From Lutraria lutraria (taxonomy: Eukaryota > Mollusca > Bivalvia > Venerida > Mactridae), in the NCBI GenBank assembly GCA_964023205.1, contig OZ026837.1, positions 11,571,479-11,635,478 on the forward strand: 64,000 bases of DNA. Direction: 5' to 3'. Shown here piece by piece: positions 1 through 12,451 of the stretch; position 1 is the first letter of the stretch, and the number at the start of each line of letters is the position of its first letter. The position numbers and the translations under genes were made by a program. Below the pieces are notes generated by a model, which was given only the letters and a program-made list of their open reading frames with translations, was not told the DNA's origin and made no database searches.

Positions 1-236
1 ACAGATAAATGGAAAACACATACCTTATCACATCAAAGGGACAAATACATTTTTTTCTTTTCTTCACAAACTCGATAATCTTTCTTAGCGGTACAGTAAA
101 TACATTAACCAACAACCAAAGCTTCTAACAATAATTAAAGAGAGAAAATTAAATGTTTAACTTTGCAGTCGTATGAGGAGAATCAAACATTTCTGGCATG
201 ACAAAAACAGAATAAACCAGAAAAGAACAAAATTAC

Positions 237-3200
237 CTTTTTAAATCATCATTGTGAACGGACTCATAGCATATCGGACATTTTCTCCAGGTTTTCTCAC
301 CCAGGGCTAGGTAATGTAGGATACAGGCCCAGCAGAAGATATGACCACAACGAGTAATCTTGGCAGCTATAGGATATTGTAGACATATTGGGCATGATGG
401 AGCTTCTGTACCAATAACTCGCTGTAAATATTAATAACACTAATAATATTTTACATATTATTAGTATGTATATATATTTTCAGTTTGCAAAATGATAAAT
501 TTCTGTCATGCACAAATTTAGCAGATAATAATCTTATTCAGAGATAATGGAAAATTTCTTCCCAAAAAACAATTTTTCACACGGCAAGGCAAAGTTGTAG
601 ATTGTCAGCAGTTTGCAAATTAAAAGTCAAATATAAAAGCATATTTCTTTATTCTAATAACATACTTTTTATTGCTGTGAGATAGTAGTGATCATAGAAA
701 TACAACATACCACTTGTTCTACGGCATCCCAGTTAACTAGAACGTCTGGGTCCATCAAAAGTGCTGAATAATCACCAGATCCCTTCACAACAAACTGACA
801 ACTGAAACAAACAGTAAATTTAGACCAATAAACAAATGATCTTAATATACCATAAACAATGTTTGTCACTCAAGTTGAGATTACAGAATTTTTATATCTG
901 TAGCACTGCTTATACATTAGTTTACATGACAAAGTTTTTCAAGTTCATTATGATTGAATTCATTAACAAATCCCTAAAGAGATAAAATATAATCTGAAAT
1001 GAAATGATAAACAGCATTACTTAAGCAGACCTGTTTACCCCTGTCGGACCGTATCAGTAGTTTTGGAGTGACCTGTCAGTAGTTTTTGGATGTCTGTCAG
1101 TAGTTTTTGATGTCTTGTCAGTAGTTTTATGGTTCAAACATAAAAATGATGTGACACTTTTTTGTTTCGGTTTCAAAGCCACGATCATTGTGTTGCTTGC
1201 TTTGGACATATCTTTTGCATTCCATGGTTCATATAGATCTTCTAGAAAAGTAGTTTTCAAGGGGTTTAATTTTTTTCATGGACTATTTTCAGGGTCATGC
1301 TCTCTCATTTAAAGCCATTTTATCCCAAAAAAGACACTATTATTCACACTTAAATGATTGTGGCTGTTATGATCAGAAGAAGTTATGACCTAAATCAGAA
1401 GCAAATACTCGACAAATTTGATAAAAAGTTTAAAAAGCTCTTTAGTGTGATAGAGTCCCAATAAACTAGGAATGGTTTTGAAAAAGTTTCTGAATTGCTA
1501 AAATCCACTCATTAACTTTACAATCGATCTATATATCCCGAAAATCAGGGTCGCGGAAACATATGACAATATGAATTTCGGTTCATACATCGAACTACAA
1601 TTGCCCCGTTTGACTATTTCTGGTATTAATTTGGTTATTTTTGTATTTATTATGTTTTATAGTAGATTTAATGTCGATTTCTCAGATAAGAATTCCATTT
1701 TCATAAATTTAATGCACGAACCCTACACTTAAGTACAGTCTGTAACAATTTCTTAGACTGCTCAAAACAAGGCCATATTTCTCTGTAAGTATCATTGAAG
1801 CGTTGAACGCTTTCCTTTGGGGCTATTTTTGGTTGTAATTCATCTTCATGTCTAACAGCCAATCTTTTCGACATCTTGATAATACATTTAAAGATTCCAC
1901 ACCAGCAAGACAACTGTCCATTACGACTGACACAAGAGACGCTTGATTAATTGGTACCCGTGCAGGGCTTTTTTTCCTTCTATAGCAGGGGCCGTTAATA
2001 GGCGTCTTCCCCTCTGGAAAATTCTTTAAAATCATGCAGTATTCCCCTAAAATTAAATTTACATCAAGTTTTTTCTTCCCCTTTTGCAAAAATTATGCAT
2101 TATTTTCCCCCAAATTTAAGGAAAAGGCCCCTTCCCCAACCTGTGAAAAAAAGCCCTGCCGTGTTTCTGCCTTCGCTTTATAGTCAATCTACATCCAATC
2201 GGGTACCAGGCTAGATAAGCGTCTATTTTACACTGATGTTAGCGGAAAGGTACTTAAATACCGCAAAGAACGAAAAATCAACAAAAGTTGATTTTTTACC
2301 GAAAAAACGCTTGCATCCGTAGTAAAATCGGGACAGATCCGTAGTGTGTAATTTGTGGGTTAAAATCGTAGTAACTACGGACATTCCGTAGAAGTAAACA
2401 GGTCTGCTTAAGTAAGGATAACAAATTTTATCAAACTACACATACTTAGCTTGCAAGTACAGTTCCTTGTTGTAAAACATTTTACTGCCTCTTCGATAGC
2501 TATTCCTATAGTGCACTTGTCGGCCCCTACTCCAACGAGCCCCACCACCTGTTCCCCTAGATGATCCACCAGGGTTAATCTCATGCTCATACGTAAAGTT
2601 GAGCAGATGATTGAGGTTCCCTTTCTTTGATCCTGACTGGATCGCAGAGCCATACTCTACACCCAAGTCTTCATCTTCTAGCTGCAAAACAATAAATCAT
2701 GAATTAATGAATAATCAAAAATCTTTAACTGATTTAATTGAATAGGTTTTAAATAGCATGAATAATGTATTCCTCAAAATTAGAAAACAACATAATTTTA
2801 ACACAATTATTTATTACCCATTCTATTGCAGTTAAAACAAAGTCTTCATCAACATTTGTCTTGAACTTTGCTTTCCGACAAAAAATACTCTGTGTGCTGT
2901 TCATCAATCCGGACAGAACTTGTTTCTACAGCTATTCTCAATCCTTCCACTAAGTCTATGGTTAGCAATAAAATTTCTCCACCCCACTAAATGATTAAGT
3001 ATGTCCAAAAGATACCTTAGCATGTTGTGTAGCACTCAACGACTTAAGTACCCCTGGGTAACTTACCTATACTACACTTCATACAGTAGAACAAATATAA
3101 CTAGTTACCTCTGTATTGTGCAATACTTATAACCAAGTAAGGTAATGCAAACAGAATTATTTTAATCAAATCAGTTACCTCCCCTGATGTTCTACATTTA

Positions 3201-5097
3201 AACCTATTTAAATCTATAAATAGCAACATACACAGTAACCAGGCAAAACATTACCTTATAAATGGTGTTCTTATTCAATAACAATAACTGATCAAAGAAA
3301 TAATTTAACCACATGAATATTCACTTACGTCACCCCCACCTCCATTGGTGAACTCCCCTCGTTGCCTTGGTCTCTTATCAAATGAATTTCTATACTTCTG
3401 TGGTGTTTGTTTCCTACTTGGACCATCATTATAAGAATAATTTCCACCACCCGAATTATTGTTTCCACGCTTTTTACTAAAACGCTGATTTCTAGAGGCA
3501 ACTTCTGAAATGTAAAACATCATTACATGTAACTATTGATTTGGAGTTAAAATATTATATCACTATAAGGCATGATTCAATCTAAATTCTAAAACTGGAA
3601 GAAAAAAGTAATTTGATTAAAGTCGATAAGCTGTTAGTGTTAAGCAAAATAATTGTCAAACTGAATTGCAATACAAACTGTAATGCAATTTTTTCAACTG
3701 TAATGGACTGAAATATTTAGGCAGGTATTATTAAACTACATGTATATTAACTATCACTGGACCGTATATACGGTATAATATATATGCACATAAATTTAGT
3801 TTTTCTCTCAGTAAACTTGCAGTCTTATGCAAGACAAATGTACTACCGCAGAACTTCTTCTGATACAAATTTAAAACAACTTTGAATGCACAGAAGTCTT
3901 ACTTGAATACTTCCTAAGCATTATGATTATTTAATAAACTATTATTTTAACAAATTGCTTTTAAAATTCTGCGAGTGCTTTAAATTTACAGTAACAGTGA
4001 GTCAAACTTTCGAAGAGTTCAAATATCATGGCATAATATCACTTTTCTAGTGGAATTGTGTTTTAATTTTAATGCATTCCAAGTCCATTTTTTGTACAAT
4101 TGTTTTATCAAAATAAACAGCTGTGTATTTTCAAATTCAACAGTCAAGAATCTGACATTTTAGAATGTCTATAGATCTAAGAGCAAGGACTTATATACAT
4201 ACATGGATTCGCAACTGCTAAAAATAGATCAAACGATATCGTTCGGCGATCCCACAATGCATTGCTATATACTCGGCAATGTCCGACAGCTGTATTTGGG
4301 TGTTTACGAATTTGATTATACTAATAAAACTCTGGCAATTGGGCACGGGAAATTGGTAAAGGATGCAACAAATTCCTTAAAGATATTGAGATACATTTAT
4401 AATCCACAAAGTCTAAGTATAAGCATTGAAAAAGGCATCAGTCGAACATTTTAAATTCCAAGATGGCGGACATCTATTATAATCCTTTCGTCTCCGAGAT
4501 TAAACATTCGGAATACCACGGATATTTTCGCTGTTATTATCATTCGGATATCACGGATTTTTTCGTATTTTCGCTTTTGTAAACAATAGCTTGTATTCCC
4601 GTTGATTCACGTCTTATTATCGCGGGATTTGATTACTTTAAACTGTTAATACGGAAGTTGCGGATCCATGTATGTATATAAGTCCTTGCTAAGAGTAAGA
4701 ATTCTAATGCAATAATCATGTTGACAGTTCTAACAGTTTTAAACCTTTCACAACGTCATGAATACAGCAAGAATAGTGATGTCGCCTATAGATACCATCA
4801 TATTCATACAGACAATTCCTCAAATTACAATGTATAATTGAACATCACAGATTATATCATTATGTAACATATGGGTCAATTTAAATATTACTTTAAAACT
4901 ACGTATACACAAATTTGCAGATGGCGAACACAAATTTACTGCATGAAATAGTATCAAATGAACACTATTCAAAATGTATGTTGCAATGTAGAAATTAAAA
5001 AAAGATCGACATCTGTTCTGTGTTCACCTTTTTTACTGTCGGCTCCATTGGCTTTCTGAACAGAATGAGATTGACGAGAGTTCGCTTTTTTGTCCAT
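237..5097 (-). CDS. RNF10: RNF10, RING-type E3 ubiquitin ligase (N-terminal part, runs off left edge)
   Basis: Five coding exons are visible on the minus strand: 5028-5097, 3329-3504, 2446-2681, 711-801 and 237-421, giving the first 252 codons. All phases agree and the last donor (GTAATT) is at 236. Translation starts at the ATG at 5097-5095. Residues 24-82 are basic and rich in Gly, Asn and Arg. Around residue 140 lies a Ser/Gly/Arg-rich stretch after the motif NHLLNFTYE. Next comes [14 protein letters not shown], then a C3HC4 RING with C201, C204, C216, H218, C221, C224, C239 and C242 (core [20 protein letters not shown]). Both motifs are characteristic of RNF10, whose human form is about 800 residues, so roughly two thirds lies outside the window. 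As a family member it should pass ubiquitin from an E2 to substrates; vertebrate RNF10 is tied to ribosomal protein ubiquitylation. Intron 3 carries a 1.4-kb transposon. Confidence 0.93.
1021..2411. mobile_element. TTAA-flanked non-autonomous DNA transposon in RNF10 intron
   Basis: The termini are a perfect 14-bp inverted repeat (GCAGACCTGTTTAC at 1025-1038, its complement at 2394-2407). Each end is flanked by TTAA (1021-1024 and 2408-2411), the target duplication of piggyBac-type elements. The match extends to 22 bp if the flanking bases are counted. No transposase reading frame is visible inside; the small open frames there have no recognisable domain. A second element is nested at about 1960-2157. 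The left end holds short direct repeats of a CAGTAGTTTT motif. Confidence 0.75.
1962..2157. mobile_element. nested hAT-like MITE with CAGGGC ends
   Basis: CAGGGCTTTTTTTC near 1962 is mirrored by GAAAAAAAGCCCTG ending near 2157, and both sides carry a CCGTG direct repeat. CAGGG-type ends are typical of hAT elements. The interior is pyrimidine-rich and noncoding. It sits inside the TTAA-flanked element, so it inserted later. Confidence 0.55.
4178..4694. mobile_element. 507-bp MITE with 34-bp terminal inverted repeats
   Basis: The element spans 4183-4689 in RNF10 intron 1. Its ends (4183-4216 and 4656-4689) are inverted copies with one mismatch, starting GCAAGGACTTATATACATAC. Direct repeats TAAGA at 4178-4182 and 4690-4694 look like a 5-bp target duplication. 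The only open frame inside (4203-4454) has no recognisable domain. A tiny relative consisting only of the two ends is at 32879-32911. Confidence 0.85.
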
Positions 5098-5430
5098 TTT
5101 CTCCTTCTCTGTCTCGGACATCAACAACAAGATAAAATTCGGTTTTGGACCACACGGCCACGCAAGATTTACCTAGACTGACTTTGGACGACATGTTTAC
5201 TGCTCCATGTTTGCAAACAAATTGGGGAAAAATCGGATTTCTTAAATAAGAAATTCAAAGATAAAAATAATATGAAGTTAAAGGAAATGAACAGAAAAGG
5301 GGCAAAATAAACCCCTTGAAGCTTTCTTGAGCGCTGGCAAACGCAACTGGCGATCAAATGATCGCTCGATTTCGTCTAAGACTTCAATGAAAATGGCGAT
5401 AAACGCCCAGAAAACCCGGATGTGAACGAG
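5098..5430. promoter_or_regulatory. divergent promoter region between RNF10 and the PRR11-like gene
   Basis: The RNF10 start codon (5097, minus) and the first candidate start of the plus-strand gene (5431) are 333 bp apart, so both promoters and 5' leaders must fit here. A short upstream frame (ATG at 5391, stop at 5421) precedes the plus-strand start. I see no clear TATA box. Transcription start sites cannot be placed from sequence alone. Confidence 0.55.
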
Positions 5431-8400
5431 ATGGCACGTGATACGGTCGTTTCTTTCGTTACAATTATAAAGGTAATTTTTAATCGAATAATATCTTTGA
5501 CCCTCTATAAAATCATAGAATACTCGTTTATTTACAATTTTTAATGAAATTCTCTAAAATTAAAGGTCGTCCATAAAATGATAAGCATGTCATGCTGATA
5601 ATTAACTTATCTTAACTTAGTGGAATATATTCTCAACTACACCCAACCAACTCTGCCCTGGAGAGGTATTTTCGAACTTAATAATTTGATATTTTTTCCA
5701 GACGTCGAACTTACAACCATGTTAGAGGTTCAAAGTCATTTTATTTTTATATTAAATACTGTTATTACCTTAATGGATCTGTTGTAGATTGATGTCATTG
5801 ACCCAACTACTAAGGGAAAATGATGGTCGTTTCCAACCTAAAACGCTGCAAAGGAAAATAGACAACATCAACTCAGATCACAGGAGATTGAAATTTTATC
5901 CATATGTCACTTGCTACAAGTGAACAAATCACTCATATATATGCTTAATAGTGCGAGGCTATATCTTAACTTTATTCTGAGTCATAATTTCAATCTCCTG
6001 TTGTCAGATGCTCTATACCAACTGAGCTAATCAGGCTGGTCCGAGTCAATGAATAAATACATTATATACTGCCATGGTCATACGAAATACCGCGAGTCTA
6101 ACTCTACTTAGCTTAAAATTCACGACAGTGCTAGTATGCAATGATCAGTGAATACAATGAACCGATAGTTGATTACCCAACTGAAGCGGCTGTAATCACC
6201 ATGGTTAGACCTCGTTTTAGAAATTTTAAAGATTTATGATTAAGAAAAAAAATTGCCGAAATTTCTTTTTTGCCACCCCAGCTCCGGCTAAACTACCAAA
6301 CGGTTTGGGTCGATGGACCAAATCCATTTATTTCCGCTTTGTACACTGTTCAATCACTGTAAATAATAAGTTATTACCCAATCTGCTTTCTCAGAGAAAT
6401 GTTTTTTTTTATTATATTTTCAGAAAATGGTATCACCAACAAAATCTGTACAGGGAGTGGAAGATGGAGATGAATTTGATGAGGCTTGTAAACCAACTAT
6501 GCTTTACTGTAAACCACTCACTGTAGAACAATATGAAGATCAGGCAGAAACAGAAACTGATCAAGCTCTCAATGTTAATATCTTTTATTTCAATTAACTG
6601 TCTTCTGTTTGTTACTTTGTTAGATTTTTTTCTTATACATTTTGTAATTTATTATATTGTGAAAATATTTCACAATGGCCACATACAAGTACTAGACAAA
6701 ATCCAGGATTGTTTGTTAATAAATATATTCAGTTGTATTTTGGAAGTTCTCAAAAAATTGTTTGAATAAGGTTTTAAAAAATAGTTGTGTATCCAATTAC
6801 ACAGATTTTTTTCACCAACCATAAAGTTTCTGATAGCAAAATATGTAGTACAAAAATATTACATGGGGAAAAATTGTGCATGCATGTAAAGTATCAAAGA
6901 TAATAATAATTATGCTTAGAAAGAAAAATACAAAAGAAAAGTTCTGTGACCTACCTACCTGGTCCCTATGTAACTGTTAAGTTGTTAACATAACTTTCTG
7001 GTCTAATTGTTTGAAGTCTTGGAATCATTAGTTTACTATAATTTATAGACTGCCATGATATATTCAAATCAAGTGTTTACTTGACACTGCTACATGATAA
7101 TACATTATATCAATAAAGGCCATATTGTGTCGTTCCCAAGGGTGGTCTTTGTTTGTTGGTTTGACTTTATCTTTAATGATGTGTAACATCAAAGCTGATC
7201 CTGTGTTGTTGCATTGACAAGGTGTCAATCCTTGTTCGATATATCATATCATGGTCATATTTATATATATTGTCTTCATTTATACTAAAGAGACCACTTG
7301 TAGAAATGTGTATGTCATCCAGATCTTTTTATTCAAATCATTTATAAGATTTAAGCAACAATGAATTAAAGAAGTTCTGTTGTGGCCATGCAATGCATTT
7401 ACTGAGATATGTATTTCAATTCTATGATTACTGTATAATTACATTCATTGACAGGATTTGATGACATACCTTGATACAAATAAAGATGAATTCACTGATA
7501 TGCTGAAGAAAAAGAAAAGACAAGAACTTGAAACTGGTGGAATCCTCAGCTTCATGAAAGTAAGAAATTTTGTAACTTTGTATTTCTTGGTAGAACGTTA
7601 GTCTAGACCTAAGAAATGACATTTGTTTGACAGTCTGATTTTCACAGCAGTACATAAAACGTTCACTGATTGGGATATTTTTGTAGAAAATTGTCAATGT
7701 CTAATGAGCATGCAACTTAGAATTTCAGAAAAATAATCTTTTAGTCTCAGTAATTGTTTCCTGCATTTCTAAACTGTTACTGTACTGTTACTATTGATTC
7801 TGTTGATTAGGTAAAAGTGTATGATATAATTCATGGTGACAATAGTCCACTTGTGAGAGTTACAGAACCTGAACGAGACAGACATCTTTTGGATTTGAAG
7901 TCCAACATGAGGAAAGCATTTGACTGTTCTCAAGGTAAGATTGATGCATCTGCTAATCTCTCAGAGACAGACAGGTGACAGTATTCTGGATATATCCTGA
8001 ATTCCGCATTATCTGTCCTGTAAGAGCAAAATAAAAGTTATTTGATGAAAATATCTCTAGATGTGGCAAAGTTACAGTCATTTTAATCTATTCTGAAGGA
8101 TTTTCTTTAATACAAACTGAATTACAAAAATGTAACTATGGAAACAATATGGTTGAAGGCCTCTTGTTTTGCAAAAATCATCAGCTGCGTATGATTTTCA
8201 GAATTTTTAATTTGGCTCTATTGACACCCCTGCAGAGAATATTCCCTTCCTAGTTCAGAGCTTTTAACAAGGTATTTTCAATGATAACATTTTTACTTTA
8301 AAAGATGTGCAGGTATTTCCATAATTATTATAGTTTGCTTATACACAAGTTTAAATATTTATATACCTGAGTCTGTTATAGTATTAAACATGATTTAGTG

Positions 8401-11400
8401 ATTTAGACTTGATACAGGAAGACCGGTATTGGTAGTGCTATATTTCTTTATGATGTTTATAGGTCCACTTATAAATTTGTGTTTTTTTCATCAGTTAACT
8501 ATTGACTAGTTAATATTTTAAATAATTTTGTGATCAATGAATTTTCTATATTTACAATATTTACTGAGAGAACTTTTTTCTCATTAGAAACAAAGGGACG
8601 CAGGACCTCCAAACGATTAGAAGCTAAGAGACAGCGCCAAGCTCAAGACCCAAATGCAACACCTTCTAGAAAGTCAAAGACGGTTCCCATTCCCCCACCT
8701 CCCCCTCCTCCAATTCCACCTTTTGTTGAAAATGTCACGCCTTTAAAACTGAATGGTCTAATGAGAAAACCACTGACGCCAATTGAAAACAGACTCAACA
8801 AGGTATCATTTATATTATATTCGATTTTTTTTATATATTTCAAAGGACTCACATGGGCTGGAAACTATGTATTTGGAACACCCTTGTTGGAGATATTTTC
8901 GTCCCAGTTCACCATATATCTTATTCATGTGTTCATTTTTACAAACCCTTTGATCTCAACAATTAATTGACTTAAGATTAAAGCAATTTTTCTGTCAACT
9001 GGTCACAAGTCTGTCCACTCTCATTATATGATCTTCTAATTCTAGATTTATGTTTTTGTCATAAATATTTTATATTTGTTAGTCAATATTTTTTGGGAGA
9101 CTGATTTGAGGCCGAAATTTAGCCGATCTGAAAAGTGGATGTATTTATATTTTTCCTCTAATTTCTTAAAAACTTCCTCTTCTGTATAATTTTCTTTTCT
9201 TGAAACATTTTTGGTAATGAAGATCACTAAATGTAAGGAGAATATGTATAATTCCCCCCCCCCCCCCCCCCTGAAGATGCAATTTTCCCTCTTTCTAAGA
9301 GTGCACCACCTTTCCCTTAAGGTGAAAAAAAAACTGCTAGTGTTGTATTGTATAGACTAATATATGTTTAAGTTTTATTTCCTTAATGTAAGTTTTTGTC
9401 TGATTCAACGTTTGGAACTCACTATGTTTCAGAAAAACACTCCCAGCTGTGAAAAGAAGAGGAATAACATGGATCCTGATGAGTAAGATATTTATGCTAC
9501 TATTTTTGCTTCTATTTAAGTGTCTCAGCTTATTTGATACTTCTATTTATTTTATTAGCTCGGCTGTTTTTTGAAGAAAAGTCTAGCTGTTGTGATTACT
9601 GCGTCGCTGTCTGCGTCTGTGCAAAAACTTTAATTTAGCTTTAATTAATAAACTATAATTATAAGTAACAACATGAAACTTCATCGGTGAATAGATCTCA
9701 CTGAGACGGGAACAGACGAGCGTTGGCACTGCTTGTAGCACTCTTGTCAATACTTAAGTGAAGGCTTACTTTGTAAAAGATTTATACTCAAGTATGTTAG
9801 AAATCGAAGTTGGATTCTATGTTACAAAGTTCCAATTTTATATTTGAAATAATGGCGTATTTTTACTACCGTAAATCATCTGTATTTGACAGTTATTGGA
9901 AATTTATGATACTGTCACATTTACTATGAATTATTATTCTTTCTCTTTTTTGTCTGAAATGAACTCAACAGTATTGCTTTGATGTTTTGATTTTTATAGC
10001 ACTTATTTCCACTTATTTCCAATTTATTATTTGATGTATATGAAATAAAAGTTTCAGTGGTATTACTTATGGTGAGAACTATGCAGTACTGTAAAAATGG
10101 TGTCTATTTCAAAGTTTGCAACATGAGACCATGCTCAGATGACCTCAGAGGTCTCATATCACTTTGTCACCTCAAAATGAACAAATCTGCACTTATACTT
10201 GACAGATACGCCCTTTTAACCCTAAGAAGACAACTTACTGGTAATCTTGTACTTATTTCAGTATCCTTGGATCTACCCCACAGTTGGATTGTTCATTTAC
10301 AAGTCTGCATCAAGAACTTCTATCATCAAATCCATGGAAACGTCTCAAATGTGTCAAAGAAAATAAGTATGTCCTAAAAGTTCTGATGAAATTTATTCTA
10401 ATGCTTTAAAAGCTTATTTTTGTTTTACCCTGATGTATTAAGTCTCCTAATTTTACCTAGCGCATTTTATTAATTTGAGAAACTTCAACCATTCGTAAGC
10501 TACAGAATGATGAAATGCGAGTAATTTTACGTGCATGTAGTCATTTAGAACTTAAGTTCATCCACTGATTCAATTGTTCTAAAACCTTTCAGTTCGCCCA
10601 GACATATTTTTTTATTGAAAGCTGCAAAAAGCATTAGAATTATAATTATGTAGTGAAAAGGCCATTTTTCAAAGCATAATTTCTATGAACAGACTTAATT
10701 GATGTCTGTATAGTGTACCATTCTATGCTGAGTCTTTGTATTAATAAACAAGGGATATATTGTATTTGCAATGCATTGGTGGTATCCGAATGATATACAT
10801 AGATAGACTCACAAGAATTTGAATTACTACAACATATATTTATGATATGAAAGTCCACCTGACTTTTGAAATATCTTGAATTACAATACAATTCCAAGTT
10901 TTTTCAGTCATTTCTTATATTTAAGGCTCATTACTATATCAGGTACGTTTCTTTTCCCTTTCAAGAAAGTTGATCATTTCAATACAGAATTCACAATCTT
11001 AAGTACAAATATGAAATGACATTCTCCACACCATCTCTTAAATTTGAGAATGAAGTGTTAGATATTTCTTTGGCTCAAGTACCGGTACCTCAGTGTATGG
11101 AGACATGCCTCTGCGGTTGAGTGGTCGCTGACTTCAAATCACTGTAACCTCTCACTGATAGAGGGTTGTGAGTTCGAGCCCAGCTACTGACCAGGCCTCT
11201 TTATGTGAGAAAGTAGGCAGTTGCTTACGGAGGATGGGAGTCTAGTACTGGTTCTTCCCAGAAACGATGGTTAGGTGAACTGTCCGCCTCATGTGACTCT
11301 GACTGTTGAAAAGTGGCATAAAGCACGATATAAACAAACAAACTTAGTGAATGGAATTTTGTGAAGATTGGACCAATGAAGTTATGTTGATGTTATTCTA

Positions 11401-11562
11401 TATTTCAGGCCACCAAATGATACACCTAAGTCTGCTAAATTTGCTGTACCCTTTGAGCCTCTACATCGAGCCCTGTATGACAAATTTAAGAATGCACGAG
11501 CACAAAGTCCTGCTGACAGTCCTAATACAACCATTACATCACCCGGCGAATTCACACCTTGA
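5431..11562 (+). CDS. proline-rich protein, tentatively PRR11/MTFR-like
   Basis: Eight exons join in phase: 5431-5472, 6424-6573, 7455-7559, 7811-7934, 8588-8802, 9433-9482, 10262-10366 and 11409-11562 (stop TGA). Starting at 5431 gives 314 residues (MARDTVVSFVTIIKK...). A second in-frame ATG at 6427 in strong context (AAAATGG) gives 299 and may be the true start. The N-terminal part is acidic, then comes a Lys/Arg-rich helix (RRTSKRLEAKRQRQAQ), a polyproline tract (VPIPPPPPPPIPPF) and a C-terminal Ser/Thr-Pro region with ALYDKFKNARAQSP. The polyproline tract followed by an AL..KF..A..SP motif recalls PRR11, and more weakly MTFR proteins. Several S/TP sites could suit cell-cycle kinases. No enzyme domain is visible. 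The gene model is firm; the family name is tentative. Confidence 0.8.
5987..6050 (-). repeat. tRNA-like SINE head fragment
   Basis: On the minus strand the stretch contains TTAGCTCAGTTGGTATAGAGC, an A-box/D-arm sequence of tRNA type, followed by a poor anticodon arm. No B box follows, so it is not an intact tRNA gene. The 14-mer at 5987-6000 is an inverted copy of 5881-5894. It lies in intron 1 of the PRR11-like gene. Confidence 0.4.
7970..8233 (+). mobile_element. hAT-like MITE, copy in PRR11-like intron
   Basis: The stretch begins CAGGTGACAG and ends GACACCCCTG. Most of its length (from about 8028) resembles the reverse complement of 48697-48953, including blocks around AAGGATTTTCTTT and TTTGGCTCTATTGACA. 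The second copy has a clear target duplication, which supports calling both transposon copies. The left boundary here is less certain. Confidence 0.6.
9254..9271 (+). repeat. poly-C tract (C18)
   Basis: Eighteen consecutive C bases lie in an intron of the PRR11-like gene. Such runs are often mis-sized by sequencing. Confidence 0.9.
11097..11345 (+). mobile_element. tRNA-derived SINE
   Basis: A head with an A-box-like GGTTGAGTGGTCGCTGA and a B box GAGTTCGAGCC (about 11170-11180) is followed by a tRNA-unrelated body and a short A-rich tail (AAACAAACAAACT). The body segment GTGAGAAAGTAGGCAGTTGC recurs inverted at 54950-55100 and 59870-60010. It lies in the last intron of the PRR11-like gene, about 65 bp before the final exon. 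Confidence 0.7.
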
Positions 11563-11808
11563 TCTCAAGTCTTAAAACAGATATTTTTATAGCTTTGATG
11601 AATTCTTTTAGTTGTGTGTTTTATGTAGTGTTATTGCATGAATGCAGATATGCATGTAATTAGATTTAACATTAGTCAACTCAACTACTGTTTATCTTGT
11701 ATCATTAATTTTGTATTTCATTTCACAAATTTAATAACTAATAGTTGAGCATAATATACATTTTGTACATGTTTTGTAAATTTCAGTCACACACTTTCAG
11801 TGACAGTG

Positions 11809-12157
11809 TACTGTCAAACCTGTGTTAGGGGCCACCTCCTAATAAATGTCACCATGTGAAGAAAGGCCATTCAATCAAAAACCTTTATTATTTAGAACAA
11901 AATGATCCCCAAATAAAGGTCACCTGTCAATAGAGGTCACATTTTGCAGTCTTCACGCTAACCCACTAGCCCACAGCCCGGGGCTAGTAAATTTCTATTC
12001 GGGCTAGTAAACTTTCAAAAAATTGTGTATTCGGGCTAGTGGTAAATTGTCTACTTTCAATAGTCCATATATAGTTTGGGCTAGTGCTTTAAAAAAATTA
12101 GTTCGAACACTGTTTTGCCTTTCCCAAGGTTGGCCTTTGTTCACAGGTTTGACTGTA
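11809..12157 (+). mobile_element. CAGTC MITE (mariner-like ends), copy 1, interrupted
   Basis: It has TA-flanked ends CTGTCAAACCTG and CACAGGTTTGACTG with internal 'ggccacc...aataaaggtcacc' blocks shared with copies near 26.0, 26.8, 27.8, 30.7 and 47.2-47.6 kb. TA flanks and CAGT ends fit Tc1/mariner-type MITEs. It is split by a 166-bp insertion. It lies in or just past the 3' UTR of the PRR11-like gene. Confidence 0.75.
11947..12112. mobile_element. 166-bp element nested in the CAGTC MITE
   Basis: It interrupts the MITE sequence CACATTTTG/TCTTTCCC seen intact at about 26.9 kb. Its ends CAGTCTTCACGCTAAC and GTTCGAACACTG are imperfect inverted repeats, and TTTTG occurs on both sides. The interior repeats GGGCTAGT several times. 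The ends suggest a hAT-like MITE. Confidence 0.55.
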
Positions 12158-12451
12158 TGTTGTATATTCTTTATTTGTTTACCTTTTTACCAATTGATCA
12201 CAGAATCAGCCACATGTTCGTTTAGTTTTATTTTCTACTTCTCTCGCATTCTTCCTTTTATTTCTCCTCTCACTGTTTTGTAGATATATTTTTATGTTGA
12301 TTTAGCCTGTGATTAGTTTTAGTTATTTGTATAATGATCTTAAAGAATTATTTCTGTTCTTAATTACCTTGATGTATAATACATACATTTAGTTTTTGAA
12401 CTTTATCATATTATATAAAAATGATGCTCTTCTGATGCATTGCCTTGTAAG

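Noticed and set aside
1823..2089. 88-codon frame on the minus strand in the RNF10 intron
   Set aside because: It lies across the nested hAT-like insertion in the TTAA element; Lys-rich low-complexity sequence without domain.
4203..4454. 84-codon open frame on the plus strand
   Set aside because: It begins inside the inverted end of the 507-bp MITE and has no recognisable domain; chance frame in a transposon.
5987..6060. Possible tRNA gene (TAGCTCAGTTGGT motif)
   Set aside because: No T-arm or B box follows and the anticodon stem is poor; a SINE head fragment is more likely.
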